Positions 1 to 5,004 of a stretch of DNA of 7,238 bases are shown here, in pieces. This DNA comes from Candidatus Atribacteria bacterium 4572_76 (lineage in GTDB: Bacteria > Atribacterota > Phoenicimicrobiia > Phoenicimicrobiales > Phoenicimicrobiaceae): positions 1 to 7,238 of the forward strand of contig NBMG01000020.1 in assembly GCA_002084865.1 (NCBI GenBank). The letters run 5' to 3'. Both the position numbers and the translations under genes were made by a program. Within the stretch, counting starts at the first letter, position 1, and the number at the start of each line of letters is the position of its first letter. The notes below the pieces were generated by a model. That model saw nothing but the letters and a program-made list of their open reading frames with translations, was not told where the DNA came from and made no database searches.

Positions 1-82
1 AAGTTGTTTTTCCATGGTCTACATGACCGATAGTACCCACATTAATATGGGGTTTAGTTCTTACAAATTTTTCTTTTGCCAT
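1..82 (-). CDS. tuf: Elongation factor Tu, N-terminal 27 residues (partial)
   Basis: This is the start of the GTPase that delivers aminoacyl-tRNA to the ribosome. The rest of the gene lies beyond the left window edge. The 27 visible codons read MAKEKFVRTKPHINVG followed by TIGHVDHGKTT, the typical EF-Tu N-terminus; the G1/P-loop GHVDHGKT is at residues 19-26. The ATG at 82-80 is preceded by a perfect AAGGAGG ribosome binding site (92-98) at 9-nt spacing, which fixes the start. The gene follows tRNA-Thr(GGT) by 56 nt with no recognisable promoter between, so it is probably co-transcribed with the three upstream tRNAs, as tufB is in E. coli. Confidence 0.97.
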   Translation of the reverse strand, partial: MAKEKFVRTKPHINVGTIGHVDHGKTT

Positions 83-138
83 TTGATTTTTCCTCCTTAA
101 AAATAAAAAAAATTATTTTTATATGTATCTTATTTAAC

Positions 139-214
139 TGGAGCCCACGACCAGAATTGAACTGGTGACCTCATCCTTACCAAGGATGCGCTCTTCCGAC
201 TGAGCTACGCGGGC
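139..214 (-). tRNA. tRNA-Thr (anticodon GGT)
   Basis: This 76-nt gene folds as a full cloverleaf. The 7-bp acceptor stem pairs 208-214 with 143-149 (one G-T pair), the D-arm has the usual GTAGCTCAG start, and a 5-bp anticodon stem CATCC/GGATG closes the loop TTGGTAA, with anticodon GGT at 181-179. The T-arm is standard and the CCA end is encoded (141-139). Only 13 nt separate it from the upstream tRNA-Tyr, so both come from one transcript. It occupies the position of E. coli thrT, directly before tuf. Confidence 0.97.
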
Positions 215-227
215 ACATTGTTTAGAG

Positions 228-314
228 TGGTGGGGAGGGAAGGATTCGAACCTTCGAAGGCGTTCAGCCAACGGATCTACAGTCCGCTCCATTTAACCAC
301 TTTGGTACCTCCCC
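228..314 (-). tRNA. tRNA-Tyr (anticodon GTA)
   Basis: This is an 87-nt class II tRNA with the long variable arm expected of bacterial tRNA-Tyr. The acceptor stem GGGGAGG (314-308) pairs with 232-238. The anticodon stem GCGGA/TCCGT encloses the loop CTGTAGA with GTA at 280-278. A short GGC/GCC variable stem follows, then the T-arm GAAGG/CCTTC and an encoded CCA (230-228). It lies between two threonine tRNAs on the same strand, the order of the E. coli thrU-tyrU-glyT-thrT-tufB operon. Its 5' end is 7 nt from a heptad repeat array. Confidence 0.97.
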
Positions 315-321
315 ATTATTC

Positions 322-380
322 TCGTATCTCGTCGTTCGTATCTCGTATCTCGTATTTACTAGCGTATAGCGTGTAGTATG
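322..380 (+). repeat. Heptad array, families A and B (left array of tRNA spacer)
   Basis: Five consecutive 7-nt units with consensus TCGTATC fill 322-356. After three bases, three 7-nt units with consensus TAGCGTR fill 360-380. Units differ by one to three bases yet never lose the 7-nt register. The array begins 8 nt upstream of the 5' end of the minus-strand tRNA-Tyr. There is no open reading frame of merit and no gene-like feature here. Confidence 0.85.
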
Positions 381-425
381 CTTAGTAGGATATTTGTTTA
401 TCCTTCATTATTTTTTATTAACAAG

Positions 426-447
426 GGAGCGGATTTATCCGCCCCAC
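426..447 (-). repeat. REP-like palindrome, degenerate GTAG head
   Basis: An 8-bp imperfect stem pairs 426-433 (GGAGCGGA) with 438-445 (TCCGCCCC), with a TTTA loop and one A/C mismatch. On the minus strand it reads as a GT(A)G-like head (447-446 onward) followed by the palindrome. This matches the other palindromes in the window, except that the GTAG is degenerate (GTGG). It lies in the tRNA-Thr/tRNA-Tyr spacer, 8 bp from a second REP-like element in the same orientation. Confidence 0.6.
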
Positions 448-455
448 TATCATTT

Positions 456-479
456 GGGTTTAATAAATCAAACCCCTAC
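456..479 (-). repeat. REP-like palindrome with GTAG head
   Basis: On the minus strand GTAG (479-476) is followed at once by a hairpin with a GGGTTT/AAACCC stem (475-470 with 461-456) and an 8-nt AT-rich loop. A GTAG tetranucleotide directly 5' of a palindrome is the defining layout of REP elements mobilised by RAYT (TnpA-REP) transposases in other bacteria. It could also act as a transcript-stabilising hairpin between the tRNAs. Confidence 0.65.
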
Positions 480-512
480 ACTTCAATTATCATTATTCAT
501 ATCTCTTTTCTC

Positions 513-547
513 TTCACGAGATACGATTCACGATTCACGAGATACTA
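513..547 (-). repeat. Heptad array, family A (right array of tRNA spacer)
   Basis: Five minus-strand heptads are in perfect 7-nt register: one TAGTATC, three TCGTGAA and one TCGTATC. The array ends 11 nt from the CCA end of tRNA-Thr(TGT). It faces the plus-strand array at 322-380 across the same spacer, so the two are partly complementary (TCGTATCTCGT is shared in inverted orientation). Confidence 0.85.
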
Positions 548-558
548 TTTTATTATCT

Positions 559-634
559 TGGAGCCGATGATCCGGTTCGAACGGATGACCTGCTGATTAC
601 AAATCAGCTGCTCTGCCAACTGAGCTACATCGGC
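559..634 (-). tRNA. tRNA-Thr (anticodon TGT)
   Basis: This 76-nt cloverleaf has acceptor stem GCCGATG (634-628) paired with 563-569, anticodon stem CTGAT/ATCAG around the loop TTGTAA with anticodon TGT at 601-599, a normal T-arm, and an encoded CCA (561-559). It is the first gene after the consensus promoter at 645-673, with transcription predicted to begin only a few bases before the mature 5' end. It corresponds to E. coli thrU. A 244-nt spacer rich in repeats separates it from tRNA-Tyr, which is unusually long for a tRNA operon. Confidence 0.97.
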
Positions 635-644
635 AATTTTACAC

Positions 645-673
645 ATTATAATTATTTTTTACAAGTAAGTCAA
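645..673 (-). promoter_or_regulatory. Sigma-70 promoter for the tRNA-tuf operon
   Basis: On the minus strand TTGACT (673-668), a 17-nt spacer and a perfect TATAAT (650-645) form a near-consensus housekeeping promoter. The predicted start at about 637-638 is a few bases before the 5' end of tRNA-Thr(TGT), as expected for a strong stable-RNA promoter. It lies in the short gap after the sigH stop codon, where no clear terminator is visible, so some read-through from sigH is possible. Confidence 0.9.
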
Positions 674-685
674 TCTTTTTAAAAA

Positions 686-1318
686 TTATTTCTTAATTAA
701 TTCTAACTTCCTTTTTATCCTTTGTAAAGCATTATCTATAGACTTTACATGCCTTCCCAAATCAGCTGCAATTTCTTGATATGATTTAGCATCTAAATAA
801 GATTCTAAAACATCTCTTTCCAAATCTGATAATATCCTTTTAATTCTCTCTTTAAGATTATTTAATTTTTCACTGTTTAGAAATAAGTCCTGAGGGTCAT
901 TAATCCTCACATTATCTACGATATCCAATAAAGTTCTATCAGAATCCTCATTATAAATTGGCCTATTAAGAGATATATATGAATTTAGCGGTATATGCTT
1001 TTGTCGGGTAGCACTTTTTATAGCCGTAATAATCTGCCGAGTAATACATAATTCAGCAAATGCCTTAAAAGAGGAAAGTTTTTTAAACTGATAATTTCTT
1101 ACTGCTTTGTAAAGTCCAATCATTCCTTCCTGAATGATATCTTCCGTATCAGCACCTATCAAGAAATACGAGCGGGCCTTTATTTTGACTAATTTTTTAT
1201 ATTTATTAATCAGAGTTTCTTCTGCTATTAAATCTCCCTGACAAGCTAAGCAAATAAGCTTTTCATCATCACAATTCCGATAATTAACAAAACCCCCTTC
1301 CCCTTCTTTTAGCTTCAT
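686..1318 (-). CDS. sigH: RNA polymerase sigma factor, SigH (Spo0H) type
   Basis: The 210-residue protein is a sigma-70 family factor that directs RNA polymerase to alternative promoters. Region 2 spans about residues 34-104 and contains DIIQEGMIGLYKA (60-72), the core-binding/-10 segment very similar to Bacillus SigH, and FAELCITRQIITAIK (87-101). The conserved linker stretch RQKHIPLNSYISLNRP is at 105-120. Region 4, with its helix-turn-helix (about 178-200), ends the protein. The length matches SigH (about 210-220). The ATG is supported by GGAGG (1327-1331) at 8-nt spacing. Its place between cysS and the tuf region copies the Firmicutes cysS-rlmB-sigH order with rlmB missing. SigH governs transition-state and sporulation genes in Bacillus, but this is no proof of sporulation here, since non-spore-formers also carry it. 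No clear promoter was found upstream. Confidence 0.93.
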   Translation of the reverse strand: MKLKEGEGGFVNYRNCDDEKLICLACQGDLIAEETLINKYKKLVKIKARSYFLIGADTEDIIQEGMIGLYKAVRNYQFKKLSSFKAFAELCITRQIITAIKSATRQKHIPLNSYISLNRPIYNEDSDRTLLDIVDNVRINDPQDLFLNSEKLNNLKERIKRILSDLERDVLESYLDAKSYQEIAADLGRHVKSIDNALQRIKRKLELIKK

Positions 1319-1339
1319 TAATCAATCCTCCCCGTAAAT

Positions 1340-1395
1340 TCGTATATCGTATTTCATTACTCGTATCTAGTATCTAGTATCTCGTATCTCGTTAG
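1340..1395 (+). repeat. Heptad array, family A, eight units (left array of cysS-sigH spacer)
   Basis: Eight consecutive 7-nt units run without a register break. The common forms are TCGTATC and TAGTATC, with outliers TCATTAC (1354-1360) and TCGTTAG (1389-1395). The array begins about 9 nt upstream of the sigH ribosome binding site and leaves that site intact. It is the longest uninterrupted block of the window and should be transcribed as the sigH leader if transcription comes from cysS. Confidence 0.88.
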
Positions 1396-1403
1396 AGAAA
1401 GAA

Positions 1404-1437
1404 AATTAAGATATTTAAATCTTTGGTATCCTTAATT
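1404..1437 (-). terminator. Weak hairpin between cysS and sigH, possible terminator
   Basis: The arms 1404-1413 (AATTAAGATA) and 1427-1437 (TATCCTTAATT) pair with one bulged base around a 13-nt loop. In the minus direction the stem is followed by a T-rich stretch (TTTTCTTTC). The stem is AT-rich and the T-run is broken, so termination would be leaky at best. It may simply be a structured spacer core between the two heptad arrays. Confidence 0.3.
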
Positions 1438-1449
1438 ATTTGCTGCTTC

Positions 1450-1484
1450 TTTGCGAGATACGATTCACGAGATACAAGATACGT
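1450..1484 (-). repeat. Heptad array, family A (after cysS stop codon)
   Basis: Five minus-strand 7-nt units are in register, including TCGTATC, TCGTGAA and TTGTATC. The array starts 3 nt after the cysS stop codon and faces the plus-strand array at 1340-1395, so the spacer is bounded by inverted arrays. Confidence 0.85.
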
Positions 1485-1487
1485 TAC

Positions 1488-2906
1488 TTATATTTTCTTC
1501 CACCTCACACCGTTAGGAGTGTCCTCGAGAAGTATTCCTTTTTCCTGCAATTTATCTCTAATCTGATCTGATTTAACCCAATTTTTCTCTTTTCTCGCCT
1601 CTTCTCTATCTTCAATCAATTTCTTAATTTCTTGCTCGAAACTTTCCTCTTGGTCAAAATCTTTTAAAATGCCCAATAACTTACCAGCCAATTCCTGGTA
1701 AAATTTAATAATTTCTTCCAGTACTTCTTTGTTCTTTTGCTCCGGAGAGCTCAGATAAATATTTACCTCTCTGGCAAAACCGAACAACCGGCTTAGGGCA
1801 ACAGGGGTATTAAAATCATCATCCATGGCTTCTATAAATTTTTGTTCATTCTCTCTTCTTTTTTCTAAAATCAGATTATCATTTTTATCTTTTGATTTTC
1901 TAAATTTATCCTGTTTTAATAAATGTTTTACGTTAAAAATTATATTATTTAATCTCTGTAAACTGCTCTCCGCTTGCTGAAGCTGCTCTTCGCTAAAATT
2001 AAGAGGGCTCCTGTAATGAGCCGAAAGGATGAAATACCGAATTATTTCTTCTTTATATTTCTGACTGATATCTCTTACCTTCATTATATTTCCTAAAGAT
2101 TTAGACATTTTCTGATTATTTAAACAAAGGTAACCATTATGCATCCAGTACTTTACAAACTGTTGATTAGTGTAAGCTTCGCTTTGGGCAATTTCATTTT
2201 CATGATGAGGAAAGATTAAATCCGAACCCCCGGCATGTATATCGAAACTTTTTCCTAAGTATTTCATCGACATAGCTGAACATTCAATATGCCAACCGGG
2301 CCTTCCCTTCCCCCAGGGGCTCTCCCAGCAGGGTTCTCCCTCCTTCGCCTTTTTCCATAAGGAAAAATCTATAGATTCCTTCTTTCGTTCATCTACTTCC
2401 ACCCGTGCTCCATCTTGTAATTCTTCGATATTTTGACCAGAAAGCTTACCGTAATCTTTAAATTTAGATACATCGAAAAATACATCTCCGTCTATTTCAT
2501 AAGCATATCCTTTTTCTTCTAATCCTTTTACCAATTCTATTATCTCCTTGATATGTTCTGTTGCCCGGGGATGAACATCTGCTCTTTCTATATTAAGCGA
2601 ATCGGCATCAATAAAATACTCTCGAATGAATTTTTCCGCTAATTGCGAGACTGTAATCTTTAATTCTTTCGCCTTATTTATCATTTTATCATCTATATCA
2701 GTTAAATTTTGTATGTATTTCACCTTATAACCTTTAAATTTTAAAAATCTTCTAACTACTTCAAAGATTACAAAAGGTCGAGCATTCCCTATATGAATGT
2801 AATTATAAACTGTAGGTCCGCAAACATACATGCCTACTTCACCTTTTTTAAGAGGAATAAACTCCTCTTTTTTTCTTGTTAAAGTATTGTATATCTTCAA
2901 CGCCAT
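1488..2906 (-). CDS. cysS: Cysteinyl-tRNA synthetase (CysRS)
   Basis: This class I synthetase charges tRNA-Cys with cysteine in the cytoplasm. With the chosen ATG (2906) the protein has 472 residues, normal for the family. The Rossmann domain has the HIGH-type motif HIGN at 38-41 and KMSKS at 266-270. The zinc ligands that select cysteine are C29, C209, H234 and E238, in the contexts YVCGPT, WHIECS and FPHHENE. The C-terminal helical anticodon region ends in GVRWKK, typical of CysRS. An upstream in-frame TTG (2924) would add six residues (MKRNEK), but those codons overlap the AAGGA ribosome binding site, and MALKIYNTL is the usual CysRS N-terminus. The gene sits between yacL and sigH. Heptad repeats begin 3 nt beyond its stop codon. 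Confidence 0.98.
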   Translation of the reverse strand: MALKIYNTLTRKKEEFIPLKKGEVGMYVCGPTVYNYIHIGNARPFVIFEVVRRFLKFKGYKVKYIQNLTDIDDKMINKAKELKITVSQLAEKFIREYFIDADSLNIERADVHPRATEHIKEIIELVKGLEEKGYAYEIDGDVFFDVSKFKDYGKLSGQNIEELQDGARVEVDERKKESIDFSLWKKAKEGEPCWESPWGKGRPGWHIECSAMSMKYLGKSFDIHAGGSDLIFPHHENEIAQSEAYTNQQFVKYWMHNGYLCLNNQKMSKSLGNIMKVRDISQKYKEEIIRYFILSAHYRSPLNFSEEQLQQAESSLQRLNNIIFNVKHLLKQDKFRKSKDKNDNLILEKRRENEQKFIEAMDDDFNTPVALSRLFGFAREVNIYLSSPEQKNKEVLEEIIKFYQELAGKLLGILKDFDQEESFEQEIKKLIEDREEARKEKNWVKSDQIRDKLQEKGILLEDTPNGVRWKKI

Positions 2907-2914
2907 TTTTTCAT

Positions 2915-2919
2915 TCCTT
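2915..2919 (-). promoter_or_regulatory. Ribosome binding site that fixes the cysS start
   Basis: AAGGA on the minus strand lies 8 nt before the ATG at 2906 and inside the extension that a TTG start at 2924 would translate. No comparable site precedes the TTG, so the ATG is preferred. Confidence 0.75.
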
Positions 2920-2938
2920 TTCAAATTTTAATTATTCT

Positions 2939-2962
2939 GGTTAGTTGGTTAAATTAGTTGTT
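2939..2962 (+). repeat. Octad array, family D (short)
   Basis: Three 8-nt units, two beginning GGTTA (2939-2946, 2947-2954), precede the heptad array at 2971. They resemble the longer octad arrays at 4718-4749 and 5414-5461. On the minus strand this is the upstream region of cysS. A weak TAAAAT -10-like box lies nearby, but no convincing cysS promoter is present. Confidence 0.5.
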
Positions 2963-2970
2963 AGCACTAC

Positions 2971-2998
2971 TAGCGTAGAGCGTTTAGCGTATAGTCCT
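2971..2998 (+). repeat. Heptad array, family B (left array of cysS-yacL spacer)
   Basis: Four 7-nt units are in register, mainly TAGCGTA and GAGCGTT. Bases 2971-2994 are perfectly complementary to 3213-3236 in inverted orientation, making a 24-bp inverted repeat that encloses three REP-like hairpins. The first of these begins 3 nt after the array ends. Confidence 0.85.
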
Positions 2999-3000
2999 AT

Positions 3001-3025
3001 GGGCAGACACAAGGTCTGCCCCTAC
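3001..3025 (-). repeat. REP-like palindrome with GTAG head
   Basis: On the minus strand GTAG (3025-3022) is followed immediately by a hairpin with stem GGGCAGAC/GTCTGCCC-type pairing (3021-3014 with 3008-3001, 8 bp) and a 5-nt loop. The architecture is that of RAYT-associated REP elements. The high GC content contrasts with the AT-rich surroundings. Confidence 0.75.
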
Positions 3026-3066
3026 ATATAGGTTTCCACCATCTGATCTCTTACTAACAACTATTA

Positions 3067-3089
3067 GACAGGCGAGACGCCTGTCCTAC
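3067..3089 (-). repeat. REP-like palindrome with GTAG head, perfect 8-bp stem
   Basis: On the minus strand GTAG (3089-3086) is followed at once by GACAGGCG, a 3-nt loop and CGCCTGTC (3085-3067). The stem is perfect. The stem sequence differs from that of the REP at 3001-3025, but the head, spacing and orientation are the same, which suggests a class of elements rather than one repeated copy. Confidence 0.75.
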
Positions 3090-3110
3090 GGTTTTATATA
3101 GATTATTGAA

Positions 3111-3133
3111 GGCGTATAGCAATACACCCCTAC
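3111..3133 (-). repeat. REP-like palindrome with GTAG head, imperfect stem
   Basis: On the minus strand GTAG (3133-3130) and one G precede GGTGTAT, a 4-nt loop and ATACGCC (3128-3111). The stem is 7 bp with one mismatch. It is the third REP-like element in the cysS-yacL spacer and has the same orientation as the other two. Confidence 0.6.
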
Positions 3134-3146
3134 CTCTTTTTTCAAA

Positions 3147-3174
3147 CCTGAAACTCGTCACTTGCAACCTGTAA
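3147..3174 (-). repeat. Heptad array, family E (TTRCARG words)
   Basis: Four minus-strand 7-nt units are in register: TTACAGG and TTGCAAG, then TGACGAG and TTTCAGG. The vocabulary differs from families A-C but the period is the same. Fragments of the same words occur at 4786-4800 and 5546-5565 (a 12-nt perfect palindrome AAGTTGCAACTT lies at 5546-5557). Confidence 0.6.
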
Positions 3175-3201
3175 TTTATTACACCCATCAATCACCGCTG
3201 T

Positions 3202-3236
3202 TTCTCTACACGCTATACGCTAAACGCTCTACGCTA
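3202..3236 (-). repeat. Heptad array, family B (after yacL stop codon)
   Basis: Five minus-strand 7-nt units (TAGCGTA, GAGCGTT, TAGCGTG and TAGAGAA forms) begin 4 nt after the yacL stop codon. Bases 3213-3236 are an exact inverted copy of 2971-2994. A transcript reading through from yacL towards cysS could close a 24-bp stem over the intervening spacer. Confidence 0.87.
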
Positions 3237-3240
3237 TCCT

Positions 3241-4365
3241 TCATTTTCTCGAAGACAATCTAACCACATTTTTAGATTCATTAGACTTTCTATCTATTAC
3301 GCTTTTCATCCTACCAAAGATCATCCTACCGGCAGGAGTTTGCAAAATGCTGGTAACTAAAATATTCACTTTCTTCCCAATATATTTGTGTCCATCTTCC
3401 ACTACTATCATGGTACCGTCATCAAGATAGGCAATCCCTTGCTCCGGTTCTTTACCTTCCTTTATTATTTGTGTATTCATTTCCTCGCCAGGTAAGATAA
3501 CCGCCTTTAGAGCATTAGATAAATCATTGATATTTAAAACAGGAATACCCTCAAGCTGGGCAACTTTGTTCAAATTATAATCGTTGGTTATTACTTTAGC
3601 TTTAATATCTTTGGCAAGTCTAATTATCTTAGCATCAACCTCTTTAGGTTCATTATAGTCTTTTCCAACAATTTTTACCCGATTCTTTTTAATTTTAGTC
3701 ATTTTATTGAGTACATCCAAACCCCGGCGCCCGCGGTTCCTTTTTAAAGAATCTGAAGAGTCAGCAATATGCTGGAGCTCAGACAAAACAAAACGTGGGA
3801 TGATAAGTTCACCCTCTAAAAATTCTGTCTGACAAATATCTAAAATACGGCCATCAATAATTACGCTCGTATCTAAGATCTTGGGATGGACAAAGTACGT
3901 AATATTTTCTTTTTTTCTTACTTTATTAATATTTTTAAAATACCCAAAAAAATTGACTATTTCATCTTTTTTATTAATTCCTATATTTATTCCTAAAGCT
4001 CCCATTATTACACTTAATACAATAGGTAGGTAAGAACCAATTATGGGAATGAATGAGAGTGAATAGGCTAACAAATTTGCAATAATAAGACCAATAATTA
4101 ATCCAATTGTGGCAGCAGCAAAGTTCTGAGTGGGTATTTTTTGTAAATGGCAAATAATTTCTGAAAATAAACATTGGATTTTGGTATTAAATAACAGGGA
4201 GAATAAAAAACCAACTGTCCCTCCTCCAACTATTGCCAAGATCTTGAATAAAGTATTATAATAAATATATAAGTCAGGAATAAAATAGAATTTACTGTAT
4301 ACCCAATAGCCTATCACTGCGCCAACAACGATAAATATGGTTTTCAAAAATCTTTTTGCTGGCAT
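3241..4365 (-). CDS. yacL: YacL-type membrane protein with PIN and TRAM domains
   Basis: The 374-residue protein has four predicted N-terminal membrane segments (about 7-24, 36-58, 82-103 and 110-131), then a cytoplasmic PIN domain from about 160. PIN landmarks are ILDTSVIIDGRI (163-174, D165), LSELQHIADSSD (194-205, E196), D244 and ND at 261-262: the acidic metal-binding residues of PIN ribonucleases are present. The motif RNRGRRGLDVL (209-219) is typical of the YacL family. A TRAM RNA-binding domain covers about 293-352. By family it should be a membrane-anchored RNA-binding, possibly RNA-cleaving protein; its substrate is unknown. Length and domain order are normal. The ATG is supported by AAGGAGG (4374-4380) at 8-nt spacing. 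The radA-yacL-cysS order is as in Firmicutes, though disA is absent. It has its own consensus promoter and a long leader. Confidence 0.95.
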   Translation of the reverse strand: MPAKRFLKTIFIVVGAVIGYWVYSKFYFIPDLYIYYNTLFKILAIVGGGTVGFLFSLLFNTKIQCLFSEIICHLQKIPTQNFAAATIGLIIGLIIANLLAYSLSFIPIIGSYLPIVLSVIMGALGINIGINKKDEIVNFFGYFKNINKVRKKENITYFVHPKILDTSVIIDGRILDICQTEFLEGELIIPRFVLSELQHIADSSDSLKRNRGRRGLDVLNKMTKIKKNRVKIVGKDYNEPKEVDAKIIRLAKDIKAKVITNDYNLNKVAQLEGIPVLNINDLSNALKAVILPGEEMNTQIIKEGKEPEQGIAYLDDGTMIVVEDGHKYIGKKVNILVTSILQTPAGRMIFGRMKSVIDRKSNESKNVVRLSSRK

Positions 4366-4416
4366 AGTTATTTCCTCCTTCTATGCGCTATTTTATTTAC
4401 GAGAAAGTATAGAACT

Positions 4417-4425
4417 ATCACCTCC
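4417..4425 (-). promoter_or_regulatory. Extended Shine-Dalgarno without a start codon in the yacL leader
   Basis: The minus strand reads GGAGGTGAT, a nine-base match to the usual bacterial 16S anti-SD tail, 51 nt upstream of the yacL ATG and separate from the gene's own AAGGAGG. No ATG, GTG or TTG lies at a workable distance after it. It may be a ribosome standby site, part of a regulatory leader, or the relic of a lost small gene. Confidence 0.4.
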
Positions 4426-4571
4426 CTCTTTTATATTTTACAAATTGTATTTTATAAATAATAACTCAAATTTTCCTAATTTGACACTTATAACACTAAT
4501 AAACTTATTTACCCAAATACTAAATCTTCAAACTCTTAAGTTATTCCTCTGATTCTCTGAAAGCCAAATAA

Positions 4572-4600
4572 ATTATAGCATGCTCCTTTATTTCTGTCAA
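4572..4600 (-). promoter_or_regulatory. Consensus sigma-70 promoter of yacL
   Basis: On the minus strand a perfect TTGACA (4600-4595), a 17-nt spacer and a perfect TATAAT (4577-4572) predict a start near 4565. This gives yacL an untranslated leader of about 200 nt (4366-4565). The leader is AT-rich and contains a small 6-bp hairpin (4467-4483) and the isolated Shine-Dalgarno at 4417-4425; I recognise no known riboswitch in it. The promoter ends 11 nt before the large inverted repeat beginning at 4612. Confidence 0.9.
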
Positions 4601-4612
4601 AATAAGATTACT

Positions 4613-4706
4613 TCGTATCGCGTATTGAGTATCGAGTATCGCGTGAAGAAAATAGAAGTCGGGAGCCAAGTTCGTATCTCGTATCGCATAAATCGTATCT
4701 CGTGAA
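4613..4706 (+). repeat. Heptad array, family A, two blocks (left array of yacL upstream spacer)
   Basis: Five 7-nt units lie in each of two blocks, 4613-4647 and 4672-4706, separated by 24 nt. Forms are TCGTATC, GAGTATC, GCGTATT, GCATAAA and, closing both blocks, GCGTGAA or TCGTGAA. The shared GTGAA ending followed by GA suggests the two blocks are copies of one pattern. The first block is the left arm of the 39/40 inverted repeat. Confidence 0.87.
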
Positions 4707-4717
4707 GATGGTTGTCC

Positions 4718-4749
4718 GGTTAGCCAGTTTACCGGTTACCCGGTTGAAG
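4718..4749 (+). repeat. Octad array, family D
   Basis: Four 8-nt units close to GGTTAACC (4718-4725, 4726-4733, 4734-4741, 4742-4749, the last decayed) directly follow the heptad array. A further GGTTAACC at 4764-4771 is consistent with an extension of this family. The unit is close to its own reverse complement, so orientation cannot be assigned with certainty. Confidence 0.65.
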
Positions 4750-4829
4750 AATTAAGATCAGATTGGTTAACCGTACCAACTAACTCTCATCTTGCAACTT
4801 ATATCTTTAATTGGCCAATTGTATTATCT

Positions 4830-4871
4830 TGTATTCAATACTAACGACTATTCACTATTCACTAACGACTA
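4830..4871 (-). repeat. Heptad array, family C (upstream of the plus-strand gene)
   Basis: Six minus-strand 7-nt units are in register: two TAGTCGT, two TAGTGAA, one TAGTATT and GAATACA. The array stops 10 nt before the -35 box of the plus-strand gene, leaving the promoter untouched. The part 4828-4850 has an inverted counterpart at 5462-5484 on the other side of that gene. Confidence 0.85.
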
Positions 4872-4881
4872 TAAATATTCC

Positions 4882-4911
4882 TTGACAAAGAGCTTATCCT
4901 GTAAGTATAAT
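4882..4911 (+). promoter_or_regulatory. Consensus sigma-70 promoter of the plus-strand gene
   Basis: A perfect TTGACA (4882-4887), an 18-nt spacer and a perfect TATAAT (4906-4911) predict a start near 4918, leaving a leader of about 87 nt before the ATG at 5005. An AT-rich 7-bp hairpin (4921-4927 with 4933-4939) lies at the start of that leader. The promoter shows that the gene is equipped for expression in its present orientation. Confidence 0.9.
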
Positions 4912-5004
4912 TAAATAAAGTTAAAATTGATTATTTTAACGGTTTCATTAATACTATCTCGGTATTTTTCTAAATAGCAAAATGTTTTCACGGGGGTACT
5001 AATT

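Noticed and set aside
322..380. CRISPR array
   Set aside because: Units are 7 nt, contiguous and degenerate, with no 20-50 nt repeat and no unique spacers; no cas gene is visible.
315..558. Decayed tRNA-Gly in the tRNA spacer
   Set aside because: No acceptor, anticodon or T-arm remnant of a glycine tRNA could be recognised on either strand.
378..596. Plus-strand reading frame of 72 codons
   Set aside because: It runs across heptad and REP-like repeats and into tRNA-Thr(TGT) on the other strand, and has no ribosome binding site.
2904..2924. TTG start adding six residues to CysRS
   Set aside because: Those codons overlap the ribosome binding site of the downstream ATG, and MALKIYNTL fits the usual CysRS N-terminus.
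3974..4174. Minus-strand reading frame of 66 codons
   Set aside because: It is an out-of-frame shadow within the membrane region of yacL.
4368..4421. Possible 17-residue leader peptide starting at GTG before yacL
   Set aside because: Its GTG is part of the Shine-Dalgarno-like GGAGGTGAT itself, so no ribosome binding site lies at a usable distance upstream.
4337..4552. Plus-strand reading frame of 71 codons
   Set aside because: It overlaps the yacL start and leader antisense, with no ribosome binding site or promoter of its own.
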